DNA of 16,235 bases, taken from the NCBI RefSeq assembly GCF_001949145.1, contig NW_019091924.1, forward strand, positions 1 through 16,235, given 5' to 3'. Of the stretch, positions 8,232-16,235 are shown piece after piece. A program made the position numbers and the translations under genes. Position 1 is the stretch's first letter, and each line of letters starts with the position of its first letter. The notes below the pieces were generated by a model. It made no database searches and had not been told where the DNA came from. It saw only the letters and a program-made list of their open reading frames with translations. The DNA comes from Acanthaster planci (lineage: Eukaryota > Echinodermata > Asteroidea > Valvatida > Acanthasteridae).

Positions 8232-9012
8232 AGGATCCTCATCAATAGATGCAAACGTATAGAAATAGTCACACAACGTCTACGAAATGCCAATACCAGG
8301 CAGCTGCCTCGAAGCCAAAGTGGTGGTTGTTGGAAAAGTGGAAGAATATTAATCGTAAGAAGCATATTAAGAGGAAAGTTGTTCCTATGAGTACGTGAAG
8401 TCCGTGGAAGCCGGTGGCCACAAAAAATGTAGAGCCATATACTCTGTCGGCTATGGTAAATGGTGAGTCGTAGTATTCTCAGGCTTGCAGGGCGGTGAAA
8501 TATATACCCAGGGCTATTGTTAGAAATAGGGCTTGTATGGATTCTGTGCGGTTTCCGGCTAGAATGCTGTGGTGGGCTCAAGTGACTGTTACCCCGGATG
8601 AGAGTAGGACGGCGGTGTTGAGGAGAGGAACCAGAAAGGGGTTGATTGGACTAATTCCAGTTGGGGGTCAGGATACACCTAGCTCAATGGTTGGTGCTAG
8701 GCTGCTGTGGAAGAATGCTCAGAAGAAAGCGAAGAAAAAGCAAACCTCCGAGGTAATAAAAAGTATCATTCCGTATCGCAGCCCGGTGTTAACCGGTAGG
8801 GTGTGTCTGCCTTGAAATGTTGCTTCTCGTATTACGTCTCGCCATCATTTTAGGATAGTTAGGGTAAGGAGCAGAGTCCCTGCAATAAGTAGTGAGTTTC
8901 TTTTTGTGTGGAATCATAGTATTAGACCGGAAGTCATCATGAGAGCGCTAATAGCCCCGGTGAGGGGTCAGGGTCTTTGGTCTACTAGGTGGTAGGGGTG
9001 TTGATGGGCCAT
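8230..9012 (-). CDS. cox3: cytochrome c oxidase subunit 3
   Basis: Third core subunit of complex IV, 260 residues (783 bp, exactly the echinoderm length), ATG to TAA. The N terminus is [20 protein letters not shown]. The family signature [20 protein letters not shown] is at about 90-110, and the protein ends [19 protein letters not shown]. Several Trp codons are TGA. It follows atp6 by a 6-bp spacer and its stop codon touches the antisense trnS(UCN). Confidence 0.97.
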
Positions 9013-9018
9013 AACTTT

Positions 9019-9711
9019 TTATAGGTTTTGGGTAAGGTAGAATTTAACTAGTGCAGTAAACACGTAGGCTTGAATACAGGCTACTCCTATTTCTAGAAGG
9101 AAGAGGAGGAAAAATATTGAGAGGGTTACTCCGGCTATAAGGGGGGATTTTGCTAAGATTCAAATTGCTGTAGAGAGGAGGTAAATAAGAAGGTGCCCTG
9201 CTGTTAGGTTGGCGGCTAATCGCAAGCCCAATGCAATGGGTTGTGCAAATAGTCTGATTGTTTCTATTATTACCATTAGAGGGATCAAGTAGGAGGGGGT
9301 ACCTTGAGGTACTAGGTGTCTTAGTCGACTTTTGAACGCTAGATAGAATCCAAGGATATTTACTGACATTCAGAAGGGGATGCCTATAGAATAAGTAAGT
9401 GATATGTGGCTGGTTGAGGTGAAGGCATACGGTAGTAGTCCTAATACTTTTACTGACAAGATGAAGATAAATACAGAGGTAAAAGCTGGGATTCAGGGCG
9501 CAACTTTGGGGTTGGCTTGCTGGAACAGTATCTTCAGAGTTTCTCGCTTAAAGGCTTGGATTAAAGCGCCCCTTCGAGTGGGGAGTCAGTTTGTTCCTCT
9601 TGTTAAAGAGAGTCACCCTAGGTTGAGGACTAAGGCGATCAGGGTCATGGGGACCAGAGCTACGAGGTCTGGGGAGAATTGGCCGAATATGTTTTTTAGT
9701 TTCAGGTTCAT
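9019..9711 (-). CDS. atp6: ATP synthase F0 subunit a (ATP6)
   Basis: Subunit a of the F0 proton channel, 230 residues, ATG to TAA. The essential helix reads [19 protein letters not shown], with the arginine at residue 164 that faces the c-ring; the C-terminal helix has [21 protein letters not shown]. The start codon lies inside the end of atp8, giving a 16-bp overlap in a different frame, so both are presumably translated from one mRNA. Confidence 0.96.
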
Positions 9712-9860
9712 ACTTTTAAGGGGTGTGAGGTGGTTTGGGCTTTGACTTTAGTCGGCTTTTCTATTGGAGGTGTGCTAAGCAAAGCAGTGAAGACTATAAG
9801 TAATGTTATTCATCTAATTAAGAATTTAAACAATCATCAGGCTAGATTTAGTTGTGGCAT
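9696..9860 (-). CDS. atp8: ATP synthase F0 subunit 8
   Basis: Peripheral stalk peptide of 54 residues, ATG to TAA. It begins with the diagnostic MPQLNLAWW, has one membrane helix at about residues 8-30, and ends with a polar tail rich in Thr, Pro and Asn that closes NVWTWN. With AAA read as Asn the tail is only weakly basic. It starts 1 bp after trnK and overlaps atp6 by 16 bp. Confidence 0.93.
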
Positions 9861-9861
9861 C

Positions 9862-9933
9862 TCTCTGGTAGTGGGTGGACTTCCACTTTTATTCAAGTCA
9901 AGAGTTTGATGCTTCCGTATTAGCTTACCAGAG
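9862..9933 (-). tRNA. trnK: tRNA-Lys (CTT)
   Basis: The acceptor CTCTGGT/ACCAGAG is perfect, the T stem is AGTGG/CCACT, and the anticodon loop CTCTTGA gives CTT. A CTT rather than TTT anticodon fits the echinoderm code, in which AAA is Asn and only AAG is Lys. It separates cox2 and atp8. Confidence 0.93.
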
Positions 9934-10621
9934 ATTCCGTTAAGAAGTTAGATACTCATGTTTCGAATGAGGAAAATTTTGTGGTCTCAATGACTATGGG
10001 CATAAATCTATGGTTTGCCCCGCAAATCTCTGAGCATTGGCCATAGAATATGCCGCACCGGGAAATGAAGAATTTTACTTGGTTTAGTCGTCCTGGTACC
10101 GCATCCATCTTTACTCCGAGGGAAGGGATCGCCCAGGAGTGGAGGACGTCTGCAGAGGATACCAATACTCGGATTGGCGTTTGGGCGGGGAGTATCAGTC
10201 GTTTATCCACTTCTAGTAAGCGGGGCATACCAGAGGAAAGGTCTGAAGTGGGAATCATGTATGAATCAAATTCTAATTCACGGTAGTCTGCGTATTCGTA
10301 TCTCCAGTATCATTGGTGTCCTATCGCCTTTATGGTGAGGAAGGGGTTTTTTACCTCGTCCATGAGGTAGAGGAGCTGGAGGGAGGGAAGTGCGATGAAT
10401 ATAAGGATAATAGCGGGAATGATTGTTCATATGGTTTCTAGTCCTTGCCCCTCTAAAAAGAACCGGTTTGTTCTGGAGGAGAATAGGAGTGATGCTAACC
10501 CGTAGAAGACTAGTATTGTGATTAGGGTAAGAATGATTAGAGTGTAATCATGAAAATAGATTAGTTCTTCCATTAGGGGGGAAGATGCGTCTTGTAATCC
10601 TAGTTGGGTTCAATTTGCCAT
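9934..10621 (-). CDS. cox2: cytochrome c oxidase subunit 2
   Basis: Electron-entry subunit of complex IV with the two-copper CuA centre, 229 residues. It starts ATG directly after the nad4L stop, with [15 protein letters not shown]. The aromatic patch GHQWYWRYEY lies at about 102-112. CuA ligands are in their textbook places: Cys196, Cys200 and His204 in [13 protein letters not shown], plus the His of ADVLHSW. There is no stop codon before trnK; the single T at 9934 would become TAA by polyadenylation, giving the normal family length. Reading on reaches a TAA at 9920-9922 inside trnK, four residues later. Confidence 0.96.
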
Positions 10622-10918
10622 TTATTGTTGTAAGATATTCAGTGCTATGACTAAGTCTGATTTGTGAGTTCGTGAAAGCGCTACCATAAGGGAAAGGCCG
10701 GCCCTTGCTTCGCAGGCAGAAAGAGTAAGAAGGATAAGGTTTTTCGCTACGAAGAGGTTGGTTCCGGTTTTTAGTGCCCATATCGTCATTCTTAGGAACA
10801 GCGATATTAGGAGAAGTTCAAGGCAGAGGAGGATAGACAAGAAGTGTAGCCGATTAATTAATATACCTAGTAATCCTAGGTAGAATATGGATATGGTGCT
10901 AATAAAGATAGGTGTAAT
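10622..10918 (-). CDS. nad4L: NADH dehydrogenase subunit 4L
   Basis: Small membrane subunit of complex I, 98 residues (297 bp, the standard length), stop TAA. The N-terminal half is FYLGLLGILINRLHFLSILLCLEL-like, with the membrane Glu that is conserved in the family, then TLSACEASAGLSLMVALSRTH. No ATG is available; ATT at 10916-10918, directly after the end of trnR, gives the expected length. A TTG within the gene at 10838-10840 would truncate it and is rejected. The gene position between cox1 and cox2 is an echinoderm hallmark. Confidence 0.94.
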   Translation of the reverse strand: MTPIFISTISIFYLGLLGILINRLHFLSILLCLELLLISLFLRMTIWALKTGTNLFVAKNLILLTLSACEARAGLSLMVALSRTHKSDLVIALNILQQ

Positions 10919-10987
10919 AAAAGGATTTCAGGGTGTAACTGAAGTTTTTTGAGTCGAAGTCAAATGTTTTTGTTAAACTAATCCTCA
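10919..10987 (-). tRNA. trnR: tRNA-Arg (TCG)
   Basis: The acceptor TGAGGAT/ATCCTTT has a terminal T-T mismatch and one G-T pair; the D stem is GTTT/AAAC, the anticodon stem TTTGA/TCAAA holds loop CTTCGAC with TCG, and the T stem is TTCAG/CTGAA. Twenty-five consecutive bases (10957-10981) are identical to trnA. It lies between cox1 and nad4L. Confidence 0.92.
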
Positions 10988-12540
<1,553 letters not shown>

Positions 12541-12554
12541 GGTTTATAATTTCA

Positions 12555-12564
12555 TTATATATAG
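12555..12564. promoter_or_regulatory. AT-rich ten-mer TTATATATAG between cox1 and trnP, candidate bidirectional promoter
   Basis: Lies in the middle of the 30-bp spacer (12541-12570) between cox1 on the minus strand and trnP on the plus strand. This is the inversion breakpoint and the point from which the two main gene series diverge. The same ten-mer recurs at 13446-13455 and a one-base variant at 3794-3803. Promoter function is inferred from the motif and the layout. Confidence 0.5.
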
Positions 12565-12570
12565 GTTAAA

Positions 12571-12641
12571 CAGAAAATAGTTTAGTCAAGAATGGTAGCT
12601 TTGGGAGTTGCTGGTATAGGTGTAGAGTCCTATTTTTCTGA
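12571..12641 (+). tRNA. trnP: tRNA-Pro (TGG)
   Basis: The acceptor CAGAAAA/TTTTCTG is perfect, and the anticodon stem GTAGC/GTTGC with two wobble pairs holds loop TTTGGGA, anticodon TGG. It is the first gene of the tRNA cluster and the edge of the inverted block. Confidence 0.92.
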
Positions 12642-12713
12642 CTAGAAAGATAAGGGTTGAACTTATGTTGAAGAAATCAAAATTCTTTGTTTTACCTATT
12701 AAACTACTTTCTA
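12642..12713 (-). tRNA. trnQ: tRNA-Gln (TTG)
   Basis: The acceptor TAGAAAG/CTTTCTA is perfect, and the anticodon stem AAGAA/TTCTT holds loop TTTTGAT with TTG. It is on the minus strand within the cluster and abuts trnP tail to tail. Confidence 0.92.
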
Positions 12714-12715
12714 TT

Positions 12716-12787
12716 TGGGTCGTAGCCTAATGGAAAGGCAATTGGCCGTTAACCAGGAGATAACAAGATCAATACTTGTCGACTCAG
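12716..12787 (+). tRNA. trnN: tRNA-Asn (GTT)
   Basis: The acceptor TGGGTCG/CGACTCA has one G-T pair, the T stem is ACAAG/CTTGT, and the anticodon loop CCGTTAA gives GTT. In the echinoderm code it also has to read AAA. It abuts trnL(CUN). Confidence 0.92.
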
Positions 12788-12859
12788 GTTAGGGTAGCAA
12801 AGTGGTTACTGCGCTAGATTTAGGATCTAATATCGAAGGTTCGAGTCCTTCTCCTAGCT
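12788..12859 (+). tRNA. trnL1: tRNA-Leu (TAG, reads CUN)
   Basis: The acceptor GTTAGGG/TCCTAGC has two G-T pairs, the anticodon loop TTTAGGA holds TAG, and the T stem GAAGG/CCTTC has loop TTCGAGT. It abuts trnA with no spacer. Confidence 0.92.
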
Positions 12860-12928
12860 TGTGAATTCTAAGGTTTAAACTTAGAGTTTTTAAGTGCAAG
12901 TCAAATGTTTTTGTTAAACTAAATTCAC
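12860..12928 (-). tRNA. trnA: tRNA-Ala (TGC)
   Basis: The acceptor GTGAATT/AATTCAC is perfect, the D stem is GTTT/AAAC, and the anticodon stem TTTGA/TTAAA with one wobble holds loop CTTGCAC, anticodon TGC. Bases 12898-12922 are identical to 10957-10981 of trnR, covering the D arm and the 5' side of the anticodon arm. Confidence 0.92.
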
Positions 12929-12933
12929 TAATA

Positions 12934-13004
12934 AGGGGTTTAAGTTAATTGAAAACTAATAGCCTTCAAAGCTTTAAATAAAAATGAGAGTTTTTTAACC
13001 CCTG
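12934..13004 (+). tRNA. trnW: tRNA-Trp (TCA)
   Basis: The acceptor AGGGGTT/AACCCCT is perfect, and loop CTTCAAA holds anticodon TCA, which reads both TGG and TGA; this matches the many in-frame TGA codons. It abuts trnC. Confidence 0.93.
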
Positions 13005-13071
13005 GGTTTTGTAGTGTAATTAACATTTTAGATTGCAAATCTATAGACGCGGGTAATATCCGCCAGAACTT
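13005..13071 (+). tRNA. trnC: tRNA-Cys (GCA)
   Basis: The acceptor GGTTTTG/CAGAACT has two G-T pairs, the anticodon stem TAGA/TCTA encloses loop TTGCAAA with GCA, and the T stem is GCGG/CCGC. It abuts trnW on one side and trnV tail to tail on the other. Confidence 0.9.
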
Positions 13072-13139
13072 TCAAGGTAATCTGGTTTGCACAGATATCT
13101 TCTCCGTGTAAAAGAGATGCTTGGTCAAGCTCTACCTAG
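13072..13139 (-). tRNA. trnV: tRNA-Val (TAC)
   Basis: The acceptor CTAGGTA/TACCTTG has one T-T mismatch, the D stem is GCTT/AAGC, the anticodon stem TCTCT/GGAGA holds loop TTTACAC with TAC, and the T stem is ATCTG/CAGAT. A 10-bp spacer separates it from trnM. Confidence 0.91.
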
Positions 13140-13149
13140 GAAAATAGTA

Positions 13150-13220
13150 AGTAAAGTAAGCTAATAGAAGCTTTTGGGTTCATACCTCAAAAATGGAAGG
13201 ATAGATACCTCCCTTTATTT
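13150..13220 (+). tRNA. trnM: tRNA-Met (CAT)
   Basis: The acceptor AGTAAAG/CTTTATT has one wobble pair, the D stem is AGCT/AGCT, the anticodon stem TTGGG/CTCAA holds loop TTCATAC with CAT, and the T stem GAAGG/CCTCC has one mismatch. It is the only tRNA-Met seen, so it serves initiation and elongation. Confidence 0.91.
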
Positions 13221-13221
13221 T

Positions 13222-13292
13222 CAAAGAGCGCTGGATTATTAGCCAGCAATTCCAGTCTGACATTCTGGTGTTATCAGTTTAACTAGCCCTTT
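13222..13292 (-). tRNA. trnD: tRNA-Asp (GTC)
   Basis: The acceptor AAAGGGC/GCTCTTT has one wobble pair, the D stem is GTTA/TAAC, the anticodon stem CCAGA/ACTGG with one mismatch holds loop ATGTCAG, anticodon GTC, and the T stem GCTGG/CCAGC is perfect. It is head to head with trnY without a spacer. Confidence 0.9.
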
Positions 13293-13362
13293 GGCGAGAT
13301 GGCAGAGGTTAATGTAGTGGATTGTAAATCCAATAAGGAGGGTTTGAGTCCTTCTCTCGCCA
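13293..13362 (+). tRNA. trnY: tRNA-Tyr (GTA)
   Basis: The acceptor GGCGAGA/TCTCGCC is perfect, the anticodon stem TGGA/TCCA encloses loop TTGTAAA with GTA, and the T loop is TTTGAGT. One base separates it from trnG. Confidence 0.92.
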
Positions 13363-13363
13363 G

Positions 13364-13432
13364 GTTTCACGAGTACATCAGTATTCTTGGCTTCCAACTA
13401 AGGGGTCCCTGCTTGCAATCAGGGGTGAAGCA
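13364..13432 (+). tRNA. trnG: tRNA-Gly (TCC)
   Basis: The acceptor GTTTCAC/GTGAAGC has one wobble pair, the anticodon stem CTTGG/CTAAG holds loop CTTCCAA with TCC, and the T stem CCCTG/CAGGG is perfect. A 28-bp AT-rich spacer follows. Confidence 0.92.
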
Positions 13433-13445
13433 TGTCAGATAATTC

Positions 13446-13455
13446 TTATATATAG
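13446..13455. promoter_or_regulatory. AT-rich ten-mer TTATATATAG upstream of trnL(UUR)-nad1
   Basis: Sits in the 28-bp spacer 13433-13460, by far the longest gap in the part of the tRNA cluster after trnP, and directly upstream of trnL(UUR)-nad1-trnI-nad2-rrnL. It is identical to the ten-mer at 12555-12564. If it starts transcription, it would add to the supply of the plus-strand series that ends in rrnL; this is an inference. Confidence 0.4.
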
Positions 13456-13460
13456 AAATA

Positions 13461-13532
13461 GCTAAAGTAGCAAAGCGGTAATGCAAGAAATCTAAGGTTT
13501 CTCTATCGAAGGTTCAAGTCCTTTCTTTAGTT
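13461..13532 (+). tRNA. trnL2: tRNA-Leu (TAA, reads UUR)
   Basis: The acceptor GCTAAAG/CTTTAGT has one wobble pair, the anticodon stem AGAAA/TTTCT holds loop TCTAAGG with TAA, and the T loop is TTCAAGT. It directly precedes nad1, so its 3' cleavage would also create the 5' end of the nad1 message. Confidence 0.92.
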
Positions 13533-14513
13533 GTGGATGGGTTAGTTTTTATTGTTAAATCAGTTGTTTTTATAATTCCGGTGTTGTTAGCAGTGGCTTT
13601 GTTAACTTTAGTAGAGCGGAAGGTTCTTGGTTATATGCAGTTTCGTAAGGGGCCTAATGTAGTGGGGCCGTTTGGTCTGTTGCAACCTTTAGCAGACGGG
13701 TTCAAGTTGCTTATAAAGGAGACTTTAAAGCCTTCTAAAGCTTCGCCTTATTTGTTTTTTTTGTCCCCCATTCTCTTTTTAAGGATTGCGCTTTTTTTGT
13801 GGTCACTTATTCCAGTTGGTTTTTGTGTGCTGGAAGTTAAACTATCGCTCGTTTTGGTGATGGGGTTGTCTAGGCTATCTGTTTATGCTTTGTTAGGGTC
13901 GGGTTGGGCATCTAATTCAAATTATTCCTTTTTAGGAGCTGTTCGGGCTGTTGCTCAAACGGTCTCTTACGAGATAAGTCTAGGGCTGATTTTGTTAGGG
14001 GTGGTGGTATTTTCGGGAGGCTTTAGCCTTAGGGTGATTGAAAAAAGTCAGGGAGGTTCCTGGTTGGTCTTTTGTTGTTCACCTCTGTTTGTAGTCTGAT
14101 TTGTTTCTACTTTGGCAGAGACAAATCGTGCTCCTTTTGATCTAACGGAGGGGGAGTCAGAGATTGTTTCAGGGTATAAAGTAGAATATGCTGGGGGGCC
14201 TTTTGCTATGTTCTTTATAGCAGAATACGGGAAAATAATTTTTATGAACCTTCTTTCGGTGGTCTTGTTTTTTGGGGGTTCAAGCCCCTTTGGGGGTGTT
14301 TTTCCTATGGGGGTTCTGATAGTGAGGGTTAAGACTGTATTTCTGGTTGTTCTGTTTTTATGGGTTCGGGCGTCTTACCCACGGTTTCGGTATGATCATT
14401 TGATGTATTTAACTTGGAAGAAGTATTTACCCTTCAGTTTGGGGGTGTTGGTATTTTATAGGGTGTTGCTGGTTTCCGTTGATATTTTGCCTCCCAGCTT
14501 GGTTTTGGTATAG
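13533..14513 (+). CDS. nad1: NADH dehydrogenase subunit 1
   Basis: Membrane subunit of complex I at the quinone site, 326 residues, read with GTG as the start codon directly after trnL(UUR), stop TAG. Early block: [32 protein letters not shown], about 27-58. The main signature [22 protein letters not shown] begins at about residue 195. There is no ATG near the 5' end before the conserved region, and GTG starts for nad1 are known in sea stars. The last base of TAG is also the first base of trnI, so the transcript may end in TA instead. Codon use is heavily G and T in third positions, like nad6 and unlike the minus-strand genes. Confidence 0.95.
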
Positions 14514-14584
14514 AACCTGCTCCCTAAAGTAGGGGTTCCTAGCTGATAATTAGGTTGCTGAAGGTTAAACTCCTTCCAGGTTTT
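14513..14584 (+). tRNA. trnI: tRNA-Ile (GAT)
   Basis: The acceptor GAACCTG/CAGGTTT has one wobble pair, the D stem is CCCT/AGGG, the anticodon stem CCTAG/TTAGG holds loop CTGATAA with GAT, and the T stem is GAAGG/CCTTC. It sits between nad1 and nad2. In the echinoderm code it also has to read ATA as Ile. Confidence 0.92.
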
Positions 14585-15649
14585 ATGCATCGTAGGGTTT
14601 TTATCGTGTTGGTTATTAGTGTGGTACTTGGAACTTTTATTGTCTTAAGAAGTCATCACTGGTTTACCTTGTGGGTGGGGTTGGAGGTGAATACTTTGTC
14701 TATTTTACCTATTTTATGTGGAGGGTTTTTACCTCGAAAGGTAGAGTCGTCGGTAAAGTATTTTTTGGTACAGTCCGTGAGGGCTGCTGTCATACTGAAC
14801 GTTGTTGTTATCCAAGCTTGGTTTAGTTCCTCGTGGCTAGTCGATCAACCCTTACTTAGGGTTTCTTCCGTGCTGATTACCTTGGCCGTGGGGCTTAAGT
14901 TAGGGCTCTTTCCATGTCACTATTGGTTCCCAGATGTTGTTCAGGGGGTTGGCTTTCTGGAGGGTTTGGTTTTGTCAACTTGACAGAAGTTGGCTCCCTT
15001 TTCTGTCTTGGTGTATGTAATTAATAGCGTAGACATTCGGGCGTTGGTCTGTTTGGGTGTCCTTTCTGTGTTGATAGGTGGGTGAGGTGGTTTGAATCAG
15101 ACGCAGGTGCGAAAGATCTTGGCTTTTTCATCGGTAGCACATATGGGGTGGATCTGTTCGACCGTGGGGTATTCTGTTAATGCCGGTTGCATTATGTTGT
15201 TGGTTTATGTAATTACTAATTCTAGGGTGTTTTTGATTGCGAGAGAGTTTGATTTAAAGACCTTATCCCATGTAGGTCGGCTCTCGTACTTTAGTCTTGG
15301 GGGGAGTGCCGGCATGGTGTTGGGTGTACTTTCCTTGGGGGGTTTGCCTCCTCTTTTTGGCTTTCTGATAAAGTTCGTTTCTCTTAAGTGTCTTCTTGAG
15401 AGGGGTAGTATTCTGGCGAGGGGCTTTTTAGTCGCAGGAAGTTTGCTTAGTTTGTTTTATTACCTCCGCGTGTCCTTTAAAAGGAGTTTGGTACTGTTTC
15501 CTCAACATTCTTTAGTTCTCTTTGGTTGGCGGGGGCTGCTGGGTGGAAAATCAGGTGCTGTTACGGTTCGTGGTTTGGTTCTTTGCGGGGGTTTAAGGGT
15601 AAGTTTGCTGGGTCTGGTGAGTCTTCCTGTGTTCGCTTCTTTGCTGTAG
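14585..15649 (+). CDS. nad2: NADH dehydrogenase subunit 2
   Basis: Antiporter-like membrane subunit of complex I, 354 residues, ATG to TAG. It begins MHRSVFIVLVISVVLGTFIV; the family pattern GLEVNTLSILPIL is at about 38-50, GLKLGLFPCHYWFPDVVQG at about 105-123, WQKLAPFSVL after an in-frame TGA read as Trp, and GGLNQTQVRKILAFSSVAHMGW at about 166-187. The ATG follows trnI directly; an in-frame upstream ATT or TTG would lie within trnI and is rejected. rrnL begins right after the stop. Base use is G+T rich. Confidence 0.95.
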
Positions 15650-16235
15650 ATTTTATACGGAATAATTAGATTTTTAAAGACTAGCCTTGTAAGGGTGAGG
15701 GAATAATAAAACTGTGATGTTTTAAGTTTACCAAAATATTGATAGTTTGGGACAAGCAGGAGTAGTAGGTTATCAGTGAAACTCGTAGTAAGAGCTAAAG
15801 GGGTAGTACCGTGAGGGAAAGTTGAAATATCGTGAAATATCTAAGAGTAGGAAAGAAAGAGTAAAGTCCTGTACCTTTTGTATGATGGTTCGGTGAGTAT
15901 TTTGGTAAAGAGTTGCCGTACCCGAATTTGAGCGAGCTAGTGTACTCTCCTTGTGAGGAGAAGGCTTTTACTGTTGCAATAGTAAGGTTTGAGGGTACAT
16001 TAGATGTGAAATGTTTATCGTGCTCAACGATAGCTGGTTTCCCCGGAAATTGGTGTTAGCCATGTTTGTTTGGCTATTAAGGTTGTGTTATCACATGGAT
16101 AATGATTAAATCCTTAATGGGAATTCAAAGCGTAGACAAGGAGGGATAAGCTTTCTTGTCAAGGAGGTAAAAGCCTGAGTCATGGGTTAAAAATGCGCAG
16201 GGAAACACGTTAATTGGGTCTCGATTAGTGGTAGG
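15650..16235 (+). rRNA. rrnL: 16S (large-subunit) ribosomal RNA, 5' part
   Basis: The 5' third of the large-subunit rRNA, continuing at base 1 if the molecule is circular. Recognisable stretches are GGGTAGTACCGTGAGGGAAAG-like sequence near 15800-15821, AGTCCTGTACCTTTTGTATGATGG near 15865-15888, GAGCGAGCTAG near 15930-15940 and CGATAGCTGGTTTCCCCGGAAA near 16026-16048. The 5' end is placed directly after nad2 because no tRNA intervenes; it may lie up to about 20 bases later. Confidence 0.93.

Overview
This window reads as a complete animal mitochondrial genome, cut open inside the large-subunit rRNA gene so that rrnL runs off the right edge and resumes at base 1. It holds 13 protein genes, 2 rRNA genes, 22 tRNA genes and one long non-coding region. 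There are no introns, foreign insertions or CRISPR-like repeats. The reading frames only make sense with the echinoderm mitochondrial code. TGA is Trp, AGA/AGG is Ser and AAA is Asn: AAA supplies the Asn of the universal WWNFGS motif of cytochrome b and of STNHKDIG in COX1. tRNA-Lys has the matching CTT anticodon.

The gene order is that of sea stars (Asteroidea). On the minus strand, read from right to left, are cox1-trnR-nad4L-cox2-trnK-atp8-atp6-cox3, then nad3-nad4-trnH-trnS(AGY)-nad5, then cob-trnF-rrnS-trnE-trnT; trnS(UCN) and nad6 lie on the plus strand within this series. A block on the plus strand, trnP to rrnL (with trnQ, trnA, trnV and trnD on the minus strand inside it), is inverted relative to the sea urchin arrangement. 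I cannot name the genus or species from sequence alone.

Layout: 1-1070 is the 3' part of rrnL. 1071-1502 is the putative control region, with a perfect 14-bp C/G hairpin. 1503-2650 holds trnT, trnE, rrnS and trnF. 2651-4342 holds cob and the divergent nad6. 4343-6382 holds nad5, trnS(AGY) and trnH. 6391-8231 holds nad4, nad3 and the antisense trnS(UCN). 8230-10621 holds cox3, atp6, atp8, trnK and cox2. 10622-12540 holds nad4L, trnR and cox1. 12571-13532 is a dense cluster of 13 tRNA genes. 13533-16235 holds nad1, trnI, nad2 and the 5' part of rrnL.

The proteins are mitochondrially encoded subunits of complexes I, III, IV and V, translated by a ribosome built on the two rRNAs. tRNAs punctuate the transcripts, and cox1, cox2 and cob appear to end in TA or T that would become TAA on polyadenylation. 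The plus strand is visibly G+T rich and the minus strand A+C rich, and all genes follow the strand they lie on.

The most interesting regulatory hint is an AT-rich ten-mer, TTATATATA followed by A or G, which I find only in three intergenic spacers: cob/nad6, cox1/trnP and trnG/trnL(UUR). Two of these are head-to-head gene junctions, and the cox1/trnP site is the one point from which both main polycistrons could be read in the sense direction. The second is a 25-bp exact identity between trnA and trnR covering the D arm and half of the anticodon arm.
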